Shown: positions 1 to 14,657, counted from the stretch's first letter. The stretch: 64,000 nt of DNA from Pseudomonas tensinigenes (GCF_014268445.2 NZ_CP077089.1:1543501-1607500), one strand, 5' to 3'. Made by a program: numbers and translations. The notes: a model not told the origin generated them from the sequence alone.

Positions 1-342
1 TGGGCGATCCTCTCCGGGTTTACTCTGGTTCATCAGTATTGCCGCATTGGCGCTCACAGCTTTTCCGGCATGGGCACCGCCATCGGCAAGGACGTTCCGG
101 CGTTCGTCACCGTGTTCGGCAACCCGGCCGAAGCGCGCAGCATGAACTTCGAAGGCATGCGCCGTCGCGGTTTCAGTGAAGACGCGATCCACACCCTGCG
201 TCGCGCTTACAAAACCGTCTATCGCCAAGGCCTCACGGTCGAACAGGCGTTGGCCGAACTGGCCGAGCCTGCTGCGCAGTTCCCGGAAGTTGCGATATTC
301 CGTGACTCCATCCAGTCGTCGACTCGCGGCATCACTCGCTGA
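1..342 (+). CDS. lpxA: UDP-N-acetylglucosamine acyltransferase LpxA, 3' part
   Basis: This is the C-terminal 113 residues of LpxA, which adds the first hydroxyacyl chain to UDP-GlcNAc in lipid A synthesis in the cytoplasm. The frame is open from base 1 and ends in TGA. The tail of the left-handed beta-helix ([11 protein letters not shown], then [20 protein letters not shown]) and the following helical domain are typical of the family. The start lies outside the window. lpxB follows after 2 bases, so the two are surely co-transcribed. Confidence 0.95.
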   Translation, partial: WAILSGFTLVHQYCRIGAHSFSGMGTAIGKDVPAFVTVFGNPAEARSMNFEGMRRRGFSEDAIHTLRRAYKTVYRQGLTVEQALAELAEPAAQFPEVAIFRDSIQSSTRGITR

Positions 343-344
343 TC

Positions 345-1475
345 ATGGCCAATTTGCGTATTGCGCTGGTGGCGGGTGAAGCTTCCGGTGACATTCTCGG
401 CGCCGGTCTCATGCGCGCGCTCAAGGCTCAGCATCCGGCGGTCGAGTTCATCGGCGTCGGTGGTCCGTTAATGCAGGCCGAAGGCCTGACGTCCTACTTT
501 CCCATGGAACGCTTGTCGGTCATGGGCCTGGTGGAAGTCCTCGGCCGGCTGCGCGAATTGCTCAAACGCCGCAAAGACCTGATCGCCACGCTGATCGCCG
601 AGAAGCCGGACGTATTCATCGGTATCGATGCACCGGACTTCAATCTCAACATTGAATTGAAGCTGCGTCAGGCCGGGATCAAAACCGTGCATTACGTCAG
701 CCCTTCGGTGTGGGCATGGCGGCAGAAGCGTGTACTGAAGATCCGCGAAGGCTGCGATCTGATGCTGACGCTGCTGCCGTTCGAAGCAAAATTTTACGAA
801 GAGAAGGGCGTGCCAGTGCGGTTCGTCGGTCACACCCTGGCCGATACCATTCCATTGGAGGCCGATCGTGCTGCGGCCCGTGCCGAGTTGGGCTTGCCCG
901 ATGGCCCGCTGGTGGCGTTGATGCCCGGCAGCCGGGGCGGCGAAGTCTCTCGTCTGGGTGCACTGTTCCTCGACACCGCCGAACGCCTGCGCGCCATGCG
1001 CCCGGGTTTGCGCTTTGTCATTCCTTGCGCCAATCCGGAACGCCGCGCGCAACTTGAAGAGCTACTCGCCGGACGTGATCTGCCGGTCACCTTGCTCGAT
1101 GGCAAATCCCATCTGGCTCTGGCCGCGTGCAACGCGGTGTTGATCGCCTCCGGTACCGCCACCCTTGAAGCGCTGTTGTACAAGCGACCGATGGTGGTGG
1201 CGTACCGCTTGGCACCGCTGACGTTCTGGATTCTGAAACGCATGGTCAAGAGCCCGTACGTGTCCCTGCCGAACCTGCTGGCCCAGCGTCTGCTGGTCCC
1301 GGAGTTGTTGCAGGATGATGCGACGGTCGAAGCACTGGCGCAGACGTTGTCGCCGCTGATCGAAGGTGGCGAAGAACAAACACGCGGTTTCGACGAGATC
1401 CATCGCACGCTGCGGCTGGATGCCTCCAATCAGGCGGCGGACGCCGTCCTCAACCTGATCGGTCAGACACGATGA
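345..1475 (+). CDS. lpxB: Lipid-A-disaccharide synthase LpxB
   Basis: Family 19 glycosyltransferase of 376 residues that joins UDP-diacylglucosamine and lipid X to form the lipid A disaccharide at the inner membrane. Recognisable segments are the N-terminal [16 protein letters not shown], the central [10 protein letters not shown] and LPFEAKFYE, and the nucleotide-binding [10 protein letters not shown]. The length is normal for the family. It starts 2 bases after lpxA and overlaps rnhB by four bases (ATGA), so it belongs to a tight lpx-rnhB operon. Confidence 0.97.
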   Translation: MANLRIALVAGEASGDILGAGLMRALKAQHPAVEFIGVGGPLMQAEGLTSYFPMERLSVMGLVEVLGRLRELLKRRKDLIATLIAEKPDVFIGIDAPDFNLNIELKLRQAGIKTVHYVSPSVWAWRQKRVLKIREGCDLMLTLLPFEAKFYEEKGVPVRFVGHTLADTIPLEADRAAARAELGLPDGPLVALMPGSRGGEVSRLGALFLDTAERLRAMRPGLRFVIPCANPERRAQLEELLAGRDLPVTLLDGKSHLALAACNAVLIASGTATLEALLYKRPMVVAYRLAPLTFWILKRMVKSPYVSLPNLLAQRLLVPELLQDDATVEALAQTLSPLIEGGEEQTRGFDEIHRTLRLDASNQAADAVLNLIGQTR

Positions 1476-2113
1476 GCAAGACAAGCATGCAGATGGGCCT
1501 GGATTTCACCCTGGTCGCCGAAGTTGAAGAACTGGTGGCCGGTGTCGATGAAGTCGGTCGCGGCCCGTTGTGCGGGGCGGTGGTGACGGCGGCGGTGATT
1601 CTCGATCCGAACCGGCCGATCCTCGGCCTCAACGACTCGAAGAAGCTCACCGAAGCCAAGCGCGAAAAGCTCTATGACGAAATCATCGAGAAGTCCCTGA
1701 GCTGGTGCATCGCCCGCGCCGAAGTCGAAGAAATCGACGAGCTGAACATCCTCCACGCAACCATGTTGGCCATGCAGCGCGCGGTGGCCGGCCTGCACAT
1801 TCAGCCGAAACTGGCGATGATCGACGGCAACCGCTGCCCGAAACTGCCGATGCGCGCCGAAGCGGTGGTGCAGGGCGACGGCAAGGTGCCGGCTATCGCT
1901 GCCGCATCGATTCTGGCCAAGGTCAGTCGCGACCGTGAAATGGCTGCCTTCGAATTGATCTACCCGGGTTATGGCATCGGTGGCCATAAAGGCTATCCGA
2001 CGCCCGTTCATCTGGAAGCGTTGGCGCGTCTTGGCCCGACGCCGATTCACCGGCGCTCGTTCGCCCCGGTGCGTCAGGCTTATGAAGCGCTGGAAGGTCT
2101 GACGCAGGTTTAG
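1472..2113 (+). CDS. rnhB: Ribonuclease HII
   Basis: RNase HII cleaves the RNA strand of RNA-DNA hybrids and removes single ribonucleotides from DNA. The acidic signature [12 protein letters not shown] gives the first two catalytic carboxylates at about residues 26-27, and [11 protein letters not shown] carries a third. The ATG at 1472 overlaps the lpxB stop; internal ATGs at 1487 and 1493 are possible alternatives, because many homologues begin near MQMGLDF. It ends with TAG, showing that amber is used as a true stop here. Confidence 0.95.
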   Translation: MSKTSMQMGLDFTLVAEVEELVAGVDEVGRGPLCGAVVTAAVILDPNRPILGLNDSKKLTEAKREKLYDEIIEKSLSWCIARAEVEEIDELNILHATMLAMQRAVAGLHIQPKLAMIDGNRCPKLPMRAEAVVQGDGKVPAIAAASILAKVSRDREMAAFELIYPGYGIGGHKGYPTPVHLEALARLGPTPIHRRSFAPVRQAYEALEGLTQV

Positions 2114-2136
2114 TCGCAAGGCTGATGTTTTGTTCG

Positions 2137-2164
2137 AGGCCCGGTACAATCCGGGCCTTGTTGT
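2137..2164 (+). terminator. Hairpin after rnhB
   Basis: An 8-bp GC-rich stem (AGGCCCGG / CCGGGCCT) with a 6-base loop is followed by a T-rich stretch. It probably ends the lpx-rnhB transcript 26 bases before dnaE, although some readthrough into dnaE is likely. Confidence 0.6.
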
Positions 2165-2189
2165 CTCTATGTAACTGGACAGGATCACT

Positions 2190-5100
2190 ATGCCGGCTTC
2201 ATTTGTTCATCTACGCCTGCACACTGAATACTCCCTGGTCGACGGGCTGGTGCGGATCAAGCCGCTGGTCAAGGCGCTGACGGCCATGAACATGCCGGCG
2301 GTCGCGGTCACCGACCAGAACAACATGTGTTCTCTGGTCAAATTCTATAAAAACACCATGGGCGCGGGCATCAAGCCGATCTGCGGCGCCGACCTGTGGC
2401 TGTCGAACAAGGACCCGGACGCACCGCTGAGCCGGCTCAGCCTGTTGGTGATGAACGCCAAGGGTTATCGCAACCTCACCGAGTTGATCTCGCGCGGCTT
2501 CATCGAAGGCCAGCGTAACGGCATGATCATCGTCGAGCGCGAGTGGGTCGCAGAGGCCAACGAAGGCCTGATCATGCTATCCGCCGCCAAAGAAGGCGAG
2601 ATCGGCATGGCCATGATCGGCGGCAACCCGGCCGAAGCCGAAGTGCTGGCGCGTGAATGGATGGCGGTGTTCCCGGATCGTTTCTATCTGGAAATCCAGC
2701 GCACCAACCGTCCCAACGATGAAGAACAATTGCACGGCGCCGTGGCCCTCGCCGACAAACTGGGCGCGCCGCTGGTGGCGACCAATGATGTGCGCTTCAT
2801 CAAGCAGGAAGACTTTGCCGCCCACGAAACTCGCGTGTGCATCGGTGAGGGCCGCGCCCTCGACGATCCGCGGCGTTCGAAGAATTACAGCGATCAGCAA
2901 TACCTGAAAAGCGCCGAGGAGATGATCGAGCTGTTCAGCGATATTCCCGACGCCATCGAAAACACCGTCGAAATCGCCAAGCGCTGCAACATTGAAGTGA
3001 AGCTGGGCACGCACTTTTTGCCCAACTTCCCGATTCCCGATGGCATGACCATCGACGAATATTTCCGCAAAGTCTCCTTCGACGGTCTCGAAGAACGCCT
3101 GTCGGTGCTGCTGCCCAAAGACACTACCGAAGACTACGAAGCCAAGCGTCAGGTCTACGTCGACCGCTTGAATTTCGAACTGGATATCATCATCCAGATG
3201 GGCTTCCCCGGTTACTTCCTGATCGTTATGGACTTTATCCAGTGGGCCAAGAACAACGGCGTGCCGGTAGGTCCGGGCCGTGGGTCGGGTGCCGGTTCGT
3301 TGGTGGCTTATGTACAGAAGATCACCGACCTCGATCCGCTGGAATACGACCTGCTGTTCGAACGTTTCCTTAACCCGGAACGGGTATCGATGCCCGACTT
3401 CGACGTCGACTTCTGCATGGACGGTCGTGACCGCGTGATCGATTACGTGGCCGAGAAATACGGCCGCAACGCGGTAAGCCAGATCATCACTTTCGGTTCC
3501 ATGGCCGCCAAGGCTGTGGTGCGCGACGTGGCGCGGGTACAGGGCAAGTCCTACGGCCTGGCGGATCGTCTGTCGAAGATGATTCCGTTCGAAGTCGGCA
3601 TGACCCTGGAAAAAGCCTACGAGCAGGAAGAAATTCTGCGTGACTTCATTAAGGTCGATGAAGAAGCTGCGGAAATCTGGGAGATGGCGCGCAAGCTCGA
3701 AGGCGTGGTGCGTAACGTTGGTAAGCACGCCGGTGGTGTGGTTATTGCGCCGACCAAGCTGACTGACTTTTCGCCGATCTATTGCGACGAGGCCGGTGAC
3801 GGTCTGGTAACCCAGTTCGACAAGGACGACGTTGAGGCGGCCGGTCTGGTGAAGTTCGACTTCCTCGGTCTGCGGACCCTGACGATCATCGACTGGGCGC
3901 TGAAAACCATCAACCGTGATCGCGCCAAGGTCAACGAGCCACCGCTGGATATTGCGTTTATCCCGCTGGACGACAAGCCGACCTACACGCTGTTGCAGAA
4001 AGCCGAAACCACTGCGGTGTTCCAGCTTGAATCGCGCGGCATGAAAGAGCTGATCAAAAAGCTCAAGCCCGACTGCCTGGAAGACTTGATCGCACTGGTG
4101 GCCCTGTTCCGTCCGGGCCCGCTGCAGTCCGGCATGGTGGATGACTTCATCAACCGTAAGCACGGTCGCGCCGAATTGGCGTACCCGCACTCGGATTACC
4201 AGTACGAAGGGTTGAAGCCTGTTCTGGCGCCGACTTACGGCATCATCCTGTATCAGGAACAGGTGATGCAGATTGCTCAGGTCATGGCCGGTTACACCCT
4301 CGGCGGTGCGGACATGCTCCGTCGCGCCATGGGTAAGAAGAAACCCGAGGAAATGGCCAAGCAGCGCGGCGGTTTCATTGAAGGTTGCGCGACCAACAAT
4401 ATCGACGCCGACCTCGCCGGTAACATTTTCGACCTGGTAGAAAAATTCGCCGGTTACGGCTTCAACAAATCCCACTCCGCCGCCTACGGCCTGGTCTCGT
4501 ACCAGACTGCATGGTTGAAAGCCCACTACCCGGCGCCGTTCATGGCTGCGGTACTTTCAGCGGATATGCACAACACCGACAAGGTCGTGACCTTGATCGA
4601 GGAAGTGCGCACGATGAAGCTGCGCCTCGACGCGCCGGACGTGAACACTTCGGAGTTCAAGTTCACGGTGAACGACGATGGCCGCATCGTGTATGGCCTC
4701 GGCGCGATCAAAGGTGTTGGTGAAGGCCCGGTTGAGGCCATTACCGAAGCGCGTCAGGCCGGTCCGTTCAAGGATCTGTTCGACTTCTGTGCCCGTGTCG
4801 ACCTCAAGCGCATCAACAAACGTACGCTCGACGGTTTGATTCGTAGCGGTGCGCTGGATCGCCTGGGGCCGTATTTCCACGACGAACAAAAAGCCTATCA
4901 GGCCAACATCGATCGCAACCGCGCGGTGCTGCTGGCCGCGATGGAGGAAGCGATCAAATCCGCCGAACAGACTGCCCGCACCCACGACAGCGGTCACGCC
5001 GACCTGTTTGGCGGTTTGTTTGTCGAGGAGGACGCCGACGTTTACGCGGTGCATCGCAAGGCCAAGGAGTTGACCCTCAAGGAGCGCCTCAAAGGTGAGA

Positions 5101-5711
5101 AAGACACCTTGGGCCTGTACCTGACCGGTCACCCGATCGACGAATACGAAGGCGAGATTCGGCGTTTCGCCCGTCAGCGCATCATCGACCTGAAACCGGC
5201 CCGGGATACGCAAACCGTGGCGGGGATGATCATTGCCTTGCGCGTGATGAAGAACAAGAAGGGCGACAAGATGGGCTTCATCACCCTCGACGACCGCTCG
5301 GGGCGGATCGAGGCGTCGCTGTTTGCCGATGCGTTCCATTCTGCGCAATCGCTGTTGCAGACCGATGCGATGGTGGTGGTCGAAGGCGAAGTCAGCAACG
5401 ACGACTTCTCCGGTGGCCTGCGCCTGCGGGTCAAACGCGTGATGAGCATGGAAGATGCGCGCACCAACCTCGCCGAGAGCCTGCGCCTGAAACTGCAAAC
5501 TCAGGACCTGAAAGGCGATCAGCTACGCTGGTTGGGTGATTTGCTCAAGCGTCATCGCGGCGCTTGTCCGATCACCATGGAGTACACCAGCCCGGATGCG
5601 AAGACCTTGCTGCAGTTCGGCGAGACGTGGCGAATTGATCCGGCGGATGCCTTGATTCAGGCTCTGCGTGACCAGTTCGGGCGAGACAACGTCTTCCTCC
5701 AATACCGTTGA
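2190..5711 (+). CDS. dnaE: DNA polymerase III alpha subunit
   Basis: Catalytic subunit of the replicative polymerase, 1173 residues, the usual size for proteobacterial DnaE. The N-terminal PHP domain begins with LRLHTEYSLVDGL. The polymerase active site MPDFDVDFCMDGRD lies at about residues 401-414 and carries the metal-binding aspartates; GPGRGSGAGS lies shortly before it. The C-terminus has the OB-fold region (VAGMIIALRVMKNKKGDKM). No intein or break is seen. The ATG at 2190 fits the family start. Confidence 0.98.
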   Translation: MPASFVHLRLHTEYSLVDGLVRIKPLVKALTAMNMPAVAVTDQNNMCSLVKFYKNTMGAGIKPICGADLWLSNKDPDAPLSRLSLLVMNAKGYRNLTELISRGFIEGQRNGMIIVEREWVAEANEGLIMLSAAKEGEIGMAMIGGNPAEAEVLAREWMAVFPDRFYLEIQRTNRPNDEEQLHGAVALADKLGAPLVATNDVRFIKQEDFAAHETRVCIGEGRALDDPRRSKNYSDQQYLKSAEEMIELFSDIPDAIENTVEIAKRCNIEVKLGTHFLPNFPIPDGMTIDEYFRKVSFDGLEERLSVLLPKDTTEDYEAKRQVYVDRLNFELDIIIQMGFPGYFLIVMDFIQWAKNNGVPVGPGRGSGAGSLVAYVQKITDLDPLEYDLLFERFLNPERVSMPDFDVDFCMDGRDRVIDYVAEKYGRNAVSQIITFGSMAAKAVVRDVARVQGKSYGLADRLSKMIPFEVGMTLEKAYEQEEILRDFIKVDEEAAEIWEMARKLEGVVRNVGKHAGGVVIAPTKLTDFSPIYCDEAGDGLVTQFDKDDVEAAGLVKFDFLGLRTLTIIDWALKTINRDRAKVNEPPLDIAFIPLDDKPTYTLLQKAETTAVFQLESRGMKELIKKLKPDCLEDLIALVALFRPGPLQSGMVDDFINRKHGRAELAYPHSDYQYEGLKPVLAPTYGIILYQEQVMQIAQVMAGYTLGGADMLRRAMGKKKPEEMAKQRGGFIEGCATNNIDADLAGNIFDLVEKFAGYGFNKSHSAAYGLVSYQTAWLKAHYPAPFMAAVLSADMHNTDKVVTLIEEVRTMKLRLDAPDVNTSEFKFTVNDDGRIVYGLGAIKGVGEGPVEAITEARQAGPFKDLFDFCARVDLKRINKRTLDGLIRSGALDRLGPYFHDEQKAYQANIDRNRAVLLAAMEEAIKSAEQTARTHDSGHADLFGGLFVEEDADVYAVHRKAKELTLKERLKGEKDTLGLYLTGHPIDEYEGEIRRFARQRIIDLKPARDTQTVAGMIIALRVMKNKKGDKMGFITLDDRSGRIEASLFADAFHSAQSLLQTDAMVVVEGEVSNDDFSGGLRLRVKRVMSMEDARTNLAESLRLKLQTQDLKGDQLRWLGDLLKRHRGACPITMEYTSPDAKTLLQFGETWRIDPADALIQALRDQFGRDNVFLQYR

Positions 5712-5850
5712 CCGGCAAGTGCCATCATTGCGCTTGCCCGCAACCTGAATTTTTAATCTCGACCTCAGCGCGCCTCTCCCTTAAGGTAGGGCGCGAATAG
5801 ACAACCGGCCGGCCCAAGCTCATTTGGGACACGACCCAAGACGGACGCCT

Positions 5851-6798
5851 ATGAACCCGAATTTTCTAGATTTCGAACAGCCGATCGCCGACCTGCAAGC
5901 CAAGATCGAAGAGTTGCGCTTGGTCGGTAATGACAATTCGCTGAATATCGGCGATGAGATCTCCCGCCTGCAGGACAAGAGCAAAACGCTGACCGAAGAC
6001 ATCTTCGGCAAGCTGACCAGCTGGCAGATCGCACGCCTGGCGCGTCACCCGAAACGCCCGTACACCCTCGACTACATCGAACACATCTTCACCGAGTTCG
6101 ACGAGCTGCACGGCGACCGTCACTTCTCTGATGATGCTGCCATCGTTGGCGGCATCGCCCGTCTGGAAGATCAGCCGGTGATGATCATCGGCCACCAGAA
6201 GGGCCGTGAAGTGCGCGAGAAGGTACGCCGCAACTTCGGCATGCCGCGTCCGGAAGGCTACCGCAAGGCTTGCCGCCTGATGGAAATGGCCGAGCGTTTC
6301 AAAATGCCGATCCTGACCTTCATCGACACCCCGGGCGCCTACCCTGGGATCGACGCTGAAGAGCGCAACCAGAGCGAAGCGATTGCCTGGAACCTGCGTG
6401 TGATGTCGCGCCTGAAAACCCCGATCATCGCCACCGTTATCGGTGAGGGTGGTTCCGGCGGTGCACTGGCCATCGGCGTCTGCGATCAGTTGAACATGCT
6501 GCAATATTCGACCTACGCGGTGATCTCGCCGGAAGGTTGTGCTTCGATTCTGTGGAAAACCGCAGAAAAAGCGCCGGATGCTGCTGAGGCGATGGGCATC
6601 ACCGCTGAGCGTCTGAAAGGCCTCGGCATCGTCGATAAAGTTATCGGCGAGCCTCTGGGTGGTGCGCACCGTGATCCAGCCGCTGCTGCGGCGTCGATCC
6701 GTGCCGAGCTGAGCTCGCAACTGGCGATGCTGAAGAAGTTCGATAACGAAGCGCTGTTGAAGCGCCGTTATGATCGACTGATGAGCTACGGTCTCTAA
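5851..6798 (+). CDS. accA: Acetyl-CoA carboxylase carboxyltransferase, alpha subunit
   Basis: AccA pairs with AccD to transfer carboxyl from biotin on AccB to acetyl-CoA, the first step of fatty acid synthesis. The 315 residues start [16 protein letters not shown] and contain the crotonase-fold core ([31 protein letters not shown]). An upstream in-frame ATG at 5824 would add nine residues (MGHDPRRTP) not typical of the family, so 5851 is preferred. It is separated from dnaE by about 140 bases and probably has its own promoter. Confidence 0.97.
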   Translation: MNPNFLDFEQPIADLQAKIEELRLVGNDNSLNIGDEISRLQDKSKTLTEDIFGKLTSWQIARLARHPKRPYTLDYIEHIFTEFDELHGDRHFSDDAAIVGGIARLEDQPVMIIGHQKGREVREKVRRNFGMPRPEGYRKACRLMEMAERFKMPILTFIDTPGAYPGIDAEERNQSEAIAWNLRVMSRLKTPIIATVIGEGGSGGALAIGVCDQLNMLQYSTYAVISPEGCASILWKTAEKAPDAAEAMGITAERLKGLGIVDKVIGEPLGGAHRDPAAAAASIRAELSSQLAMLKKFDNEALLKRRYDRLMSYGL

Positions 6799-6817
6799 GT
6801 CGAGCGCAATACCCATC

Positions 6818-6907
6818 TGGGAGCGAGCCTGTTCGCGAAAGCGGTATAACAGTCGACAACTCTGTTGAATGTTAAACCGTCTTCGCGAGCAGGATCGCTC
6901 CCACATT
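6818..6907. repeat. Inverted REP pair (REPIN) between accA and tilS
   Basis: Two oppositely oriented REP sequences (GGGAGCGAGCCTGTTCGCGA at 6819-6838, CGCGAGCAGGATCGCTCCCA near 6884-6903) are separated by a variable spacer. The same element recurs at 13640, 40417, 45146 and 52429. Such elements are mobilised in Pseudomonas by RAYT transposases encoded elsewhere. Confidence 0.85.
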
Positions 6908-6929
6908 TGGTTCAGGCAAGGGTAAAGAA

Positions 6930-8258
6930 ATGGGTCAGTCCATGAGTGATTTACCGTCGCGGCTTCTGCTGAACCTTGAGCCTTGGCGCAACGCCGCTCA
7001 TTGGCGCGTCGCGTTCTCCGGTGGTCTCGATTCCACCGTCCTGCTGCATCTTCTCGCCCATCTCGCCCAATCCGAATCCCTTCCTCGATTAAGTGCAGTT
7101 CATATTCATCACGGTCTTCAGGCTGCGGCTGACGCGTGGCCACAACATTGCCAGTCTGTCTGTGATGCGCTGGGGGTGCCGTTGCTGATTGAGCGGGTGA
7201 AGGTGCAACCGGGTGCAAGTCTGGAGCGGGCGGCGCGGGATGCGCGGTACGCGGTGTTCAGTTCGCTGACGCAAGCCAATGACGTGTTGCTCACTGGCCA
7301 GCATCGTGATGATCAAGCGGAAACGCTGTTGTTTCGATTCATGCGTGGTGCGGGTGCGCGCGGATTGGCGGGGATGCCCAAGCAGCGACCAGTCGGGCAG
7401 GGCACACTGATTCGTCCGTTACTGGATGTTTCTCGTTCCGAGCTGGAAGCGTATGCGCAGGCTCACCAATTAGTCTGGATCGAAGACCCATCGAATCAGG
7501 ATCGGAAGTTCTCGCGCAACTACTTGCGCCATCAAGTCATGCCGCTGCTGACTGAGCGCTGGCCGCAAGCGCAGGCGAGCATGGCCCGCAGCGCCGCGCA
7601 TTTGCGTGAAGCCCAGGGACTGCTCGATGAGCTGGCGCAGATTGATCTGGCTGACGCCGCCACCGCGCATGAATTCGAATGGCTGGGATTGCCGTCATTG
7701 GAACTGGCACCCCTGGCTGCATTGTCTGTCGCTCGTCAACGAAATGCCCTCAGCCACTGGCTGGAACCACTGACCCGACTACCCGACACCGACCATTGGT
7801 CGGGTTGGGCGAATCTGTGCGACGCTGCCCATGACGCAGCGCCAATCTGGCGTCTGGCCGATGGCGAGCTGCACCGCAGCGCCGGCCGTCTGTGGTGGCT
7901 CAGTGGTGACTGGCTGCGTACGCCAGTGATCGGCTGCGAGTGGCAGAGCCCGTCTTCAGCGCTACGCTTGGCCGATAACGGACGTGTCATGTTCAGCGGG
8001 CAGACTCCCGGCGGACCGTTGCGTGTTGCCTATCGTCAGGGCGGTGAAGTCATGCATCTGGGTGATCGCGGTCACCGTGATCTCAAGCGCCTGCTCAATG
8101 AGCGCTCGGTGCCGGGCTTCGTGCGTGGCAGATTGCCGCTGCTGTTTCGCGGCGATGAATTGCTCGCGGTGGCGAACCTGCCGGGACTTGATGGCTCTAT
8201 GCAGGACGGCTGGAAATTGCATTGGCTGCCAACAGACGAAGATCAAGGTTTGAGCTGA
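6930..8258 (+). CDS. tilS: tRNA(Ile)-lysidine synthetase
   Basis: TilS converts the wobble cytidine of the tRNA-Ile CAU anticodon into lysidine. The PP-loop ATP-binding motif FSGGLDSTVLL lies at residues 29-39, and LTGQHRDDQAETLLFRFMRG follows in the N-terminal catalytic domain. The C-terminal TilS domain includes LKRLLNERSVPGFVRGRLP. 442 residues is normal for Pseudomonas. A second in-frame ATG at 6942 (MSDLPSR) is a possible start. It follows the REP pair rather than accA directly. Confidence 0.95.
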   Translation: MGQSMSDLPSRLLLNLEPWRNAAHWRVAFSGGLDSTVLLHLLAHLAQSESLPRLSAVHIHHGLQAAADAWPQHCQSVCDALGVPLLIERVKVQPGASLERAARDARYAVFSSLTQANDVLLTGQHRDDQAETLLFRFMRGAGARGLAGMPKQRPVGQGTLIRPLLDVSRSELEAYAQAHQLVWIEDPSNQDRKFSRNYLRHQVMPLLTERWPQAQASMARSAAHLREAQGLLDELAQIDLADAATAHEFEWLGLPSLELAPLAALSVARQRNALSHWLEPLTRLPDTDHWSGWANLCDAAHDAAPIWRLADGELHRSAGRLWWLSGDWLRTPVIGCEWQSPSSALRLADNGRVMFSGQTPGGPLRVAYRQGGEVMHLGDRGHRDLKRLLNERSVPGFVRGRLPLLFRGDELLAVANLPGLDGSMQDGWKLHWLPTDEDQGLS

Positions 8259-12462
<4,204 letters not shown>

Positions 12463-12543
12463 GTACAAATCGATGGAAGGACACCGGATTGTGTCGAAAA
12501 AGTCGTGACAGCGATGGATTTGCCACTAATCTGATGCCTTAAC

Positions 12544-12575
12544 AGCACAAGCCTGGGTCTTCCAGGCTTCGTGCT
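12544..12575 (+). terminator. Hairpin between eno and ftsB
   Basis: A stem built on AAGCCTGG / CCAGGCTT extends outward through GCAC / GTGC. It has no strong U-tract. It probably marks the end of eno or processing upstream of ftsB. Confidence 0.4.
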
Positions 12576-12633
12576 ATCAGATGCTTCAAAGTTTTGGCGT
12601 GGCTGTCTTTTTTCACTGGATACCTGATATTCG

Positions 12634-12912
12634 ATGCGCAGTCCTTACTGGTTGTTTCTCGTTTTGCTCTTGCTACTGGCCGGTCTGCAGTACCGCCTGT
12701 GGGTGGGCAATGGCAGTCTGGCGCAGGTCGCCGAGCTGAATCAGCAGATTGCTGATCAACACGCCGAGAACGAAGGTTTGCTGGAGCGCAACCGAGTGAT
12801 GGACGCTGAAGTCAGCGAGTTGAAAAAGGGCATGGAGACCGTTGAAGAACGGGCTCGTCACGAACTGGGCATGGTCAAGGACGGCGAAACCCTTTACCAG
12901 TTGGCCCAATGA
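12634..12912 (+). CDS. ftsB: Cell division protein FtsB
   Basis: FtsB is a small bitopic division protein that forms a complex with FtsL and FtsQ. The 92 residues show a short N-terminal tail, one membrane helix (WLFLVLLLLLAGLQYRLW, residues 5-22) and a periplasmic coiled coil (LNQQIADQHAENEGLLERN). The C-terminus EERARHELGMVKDGETLYQ is family-typical. It overlaps ispD by four bases, a normal arrangement. Confidence 0.95.
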   Translation: MRSPYWLFLVLLLLLAGLQYRLWVGNGSLAQVAELNQQIADQHAENEGLLERNRVMDAEVSELKKGMETVEERARHELGMVKDGETLYQLAQ

Positions 12913-13616
12913 TCAATTCCCTGCCGGCCTTCTGGGCCGTGATTCCTGCCGCGGGCGTCGGTGCCCGAATGGCCGCGGACCGTCCCAAGCAATATCTGCA
13001 ACTGGGCGGGCGCACAATTCTCGAACACAGCCTCGGCTGTTTCCTTGATCACCCAAGCCTTAAAGGGCTGGTGGTCAGTCTTGCTGTTGATGATCCTTAT
13101 TGGCCGAACCTGGCGTGCGTCAGCGATCCGCGCATTCAGCGGGTTGAAGGCGGGGCCGAGCGTTCTGGTTCGGTGCTCAATGCCTTGCTGCATTTGCATG
13201 CGCAGGGTGCCGATGATGAGGATTGGGTGCTGGTGCACGATGCGGCACGGCCGAATCTGAGTCGCGAAGATCTCGACAAGTTACTCGATGAACTGGCGGA
13301 TGATCCGGTCGGCGGTTTGCTCGCCGTCCCTGCGCGCGACACGTTGAAGCGCGTCGATAAGCATGGGCGCGTTGTGGAAACCGTGGATCGTAGTGTGATC
13401 TGGCAAGCCTATACGCCGCAGATGTTTCGCCTCGGCGCGTTGCATCGGGCGTTGGCGGACAGCCTTGTCGCGGATGCCGTGATTACTGACGAAGCTTCGG
13501 CGATGGAGTGGGCTGGCCTGGCGCCGCGACTGATTGAAGGGCGGGCGGATAACCTCAAGGTCACCCGGCCTGAAGATCTCGAATGGTTGCGTCAGCGTTG
13601 GGCTAACCGCCGCTGA
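12909..13616 (+). CDS. ispD: 2-C-methyl-D-erythritol 4-phosphate cytidylyltransferase
   Basis: IspD makes CDP-methylerythritol in the MEP isoprenoid pathway. The nucleotide-binding start AVIPAAGVGARMAADRPKQY, the WVLVHDAARPNL segment and DRSVIWQAYTPQMFR are characteristic. 235 residues is normal. The next-but-one enzyme, IspF, is encoded at 16874; here the two genes are separated by adhC/fghA and a regulator. Confidence 0.96.
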   Translation: MINSLPAFWAVIPAAGVGARMAADRPKQYLQLGGRTILEHSLGCFLDHPSLKGLVVSLAVDDPYWPNLACVSDPRIQRVEGGAERSGSVLNALLHLHAQGADDEDWVLVHDAARPNLSREDLDKLLDELADDPVGGLLAVPARDTLKRVDKHGRVVETVDRSVIWQAYTPQMFRLGALHRALADSLVADAVITDEASAMEWAGLAPRLIEGRADNLKVTRPEDLEWLRQRWANRR

Positions 13617-13639
13617 GTGCAGTGGTGCTTGTCAGATTG

Positions 13640-13737
13640 CCTTCGCGAGCAGGCTCGCTCCCACATTTGATTTGTGCCAGCCACACGTTTCGCATCCACT
13701 GAAAATCCCCTGTGGGAGCGAGCCTGCTCGCGAAAGC
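13640..13737. repeat. Inverted REP pair (REPIN) after ispD
   Basis: Facing REP copies (TTCGCGAGCAGGCTCGCTCC at 13642-13661 and GGGAGCGAGCCTGCTCGCGA at 13714-13733) form a long imperfect palindrome between the convergent ends of ispD and the LysR gene. Confidence 0.9.
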
Positions 13738-13760
13738 GATAGTTCAGGCAATCCCATCGC

Positions 13761-14657
13761 TCAACTCCGATATTCGGGCCGCTCAGCCAACCCTTCCTTG
13801 AGAAAATCCACCAACTTGCGCACCTTCGGCGACAAATGCCGCTGCTGCGGGTACAACGCCCACACCGCCGTATTCGGCGGCTGATGCGCCTCCAGCAACG
13901 AAATCAGTGCACCACTGTGCAGATGCTCCAGCACGTAATAATCCGGCAACTGACACAACCCCACTCCCTGCAACGCCGCATCCAGCACCGCCTGCCCGCT
14001 GTTGCAGCGCCAGTTGCCCTGCACGCGCTGGGAAAACTCGCGCCCGTTTTGCTCAAGCTGCCAGATGTCCGAGCTGCCGATCAGGCAATTGTGCCGACTC
14101 AATTCCGACAGACTGTGTGGGCGGCCGTACCGCTCAACGTAGGACGGTGACGCGCAGAGATACATTCGCCGTGGCGCCAGGCGTGTCGCGACCAACCGCG
14201 AGTCCTGCAAACGCCCCAGACGAATCGCCAGGTCCAGCCCTTCATGCACCAGATCGAGCTGGCGATTGCTCAGTTCGATATCGATGCGCAGCTGCGGATA
14301 CAGCCCCATGAAACGCGTGACCAGCGGCACGATAAAGCGCTCGCCATACGCGACGGCACAGGTCATGCGCAACATGCCTTTCGGTTCGCTGGTCAGATCG
14401 CCAACCGCACGCAGTGCTTCCTCACGACCATCCTGCAAGCGTTGGCAATGTTGCAGGAATGTCTGTCCGGCCTCAGTCAGCGTCACCCGGCGGGTGCTTC
14501 GATAGAGCAGGCGCGTCTGTAAACGCTCCTCCAACCGTACGATTTGTCGACTGACGTGCGAGGACGAAACCCCAAGACGTTCGGCAGCGGCAGTGAACTG
14601 GCTGCATTCAGCAACGGCGACGAACTCGTCGATGCCTTCCCAGCGGTTTTCGGACAT
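13761..14657 (-). CDS. LysR-family transcriptional regulator
   Basis: A 298-residue LysR-type regulator with an N-terminal winged helix-turn-helix (FTAAAERLGVSSSHVSRQI, about residues 17-35) and a periplasmic-binding-like effector domain. It is divergent from adhC with a 118-base gap. That layout is commonly seen beside glutathione-dependent formaldehyde dehydrogenase genes, so control of adhC-fghA is inferred. The ligand is unknown. Confidence 0.9.
   Translation of the reverse strand: MSENRWEGIDEFVAVAECSQFTAAAERLGVSSSHVSRQIVRLEERLQTRLLYRSTRRVTLTEAGQTFLQHCQRLQDGREEALRAVGDLTSEPKGMLRMTCAVAYGERFIVPLVTRFMGLYPQLRIDIELSNRQLDLVHEGLDLAIRLGRLQDSRLVATRLAPRRMYLCASPSYVERYGRPHSLSELSRHNCLIGSSDIWQLEQNGREFSQRVQGNWRCNSGQAVLDAALQGVGLCQLPDYYVLEHLHSGALISLLEAHQPPNTAVWALYPQQRHLSPKVRKLVDFLKEGLAERPEYRS

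Noticed and set aside
2577..4526. 649-codon open frame antisense to dnaE
   Set aside because: It is a GC-driven shadow of the highly conserved dnaE frame; the translated sequence has no domain and no ribosome site.
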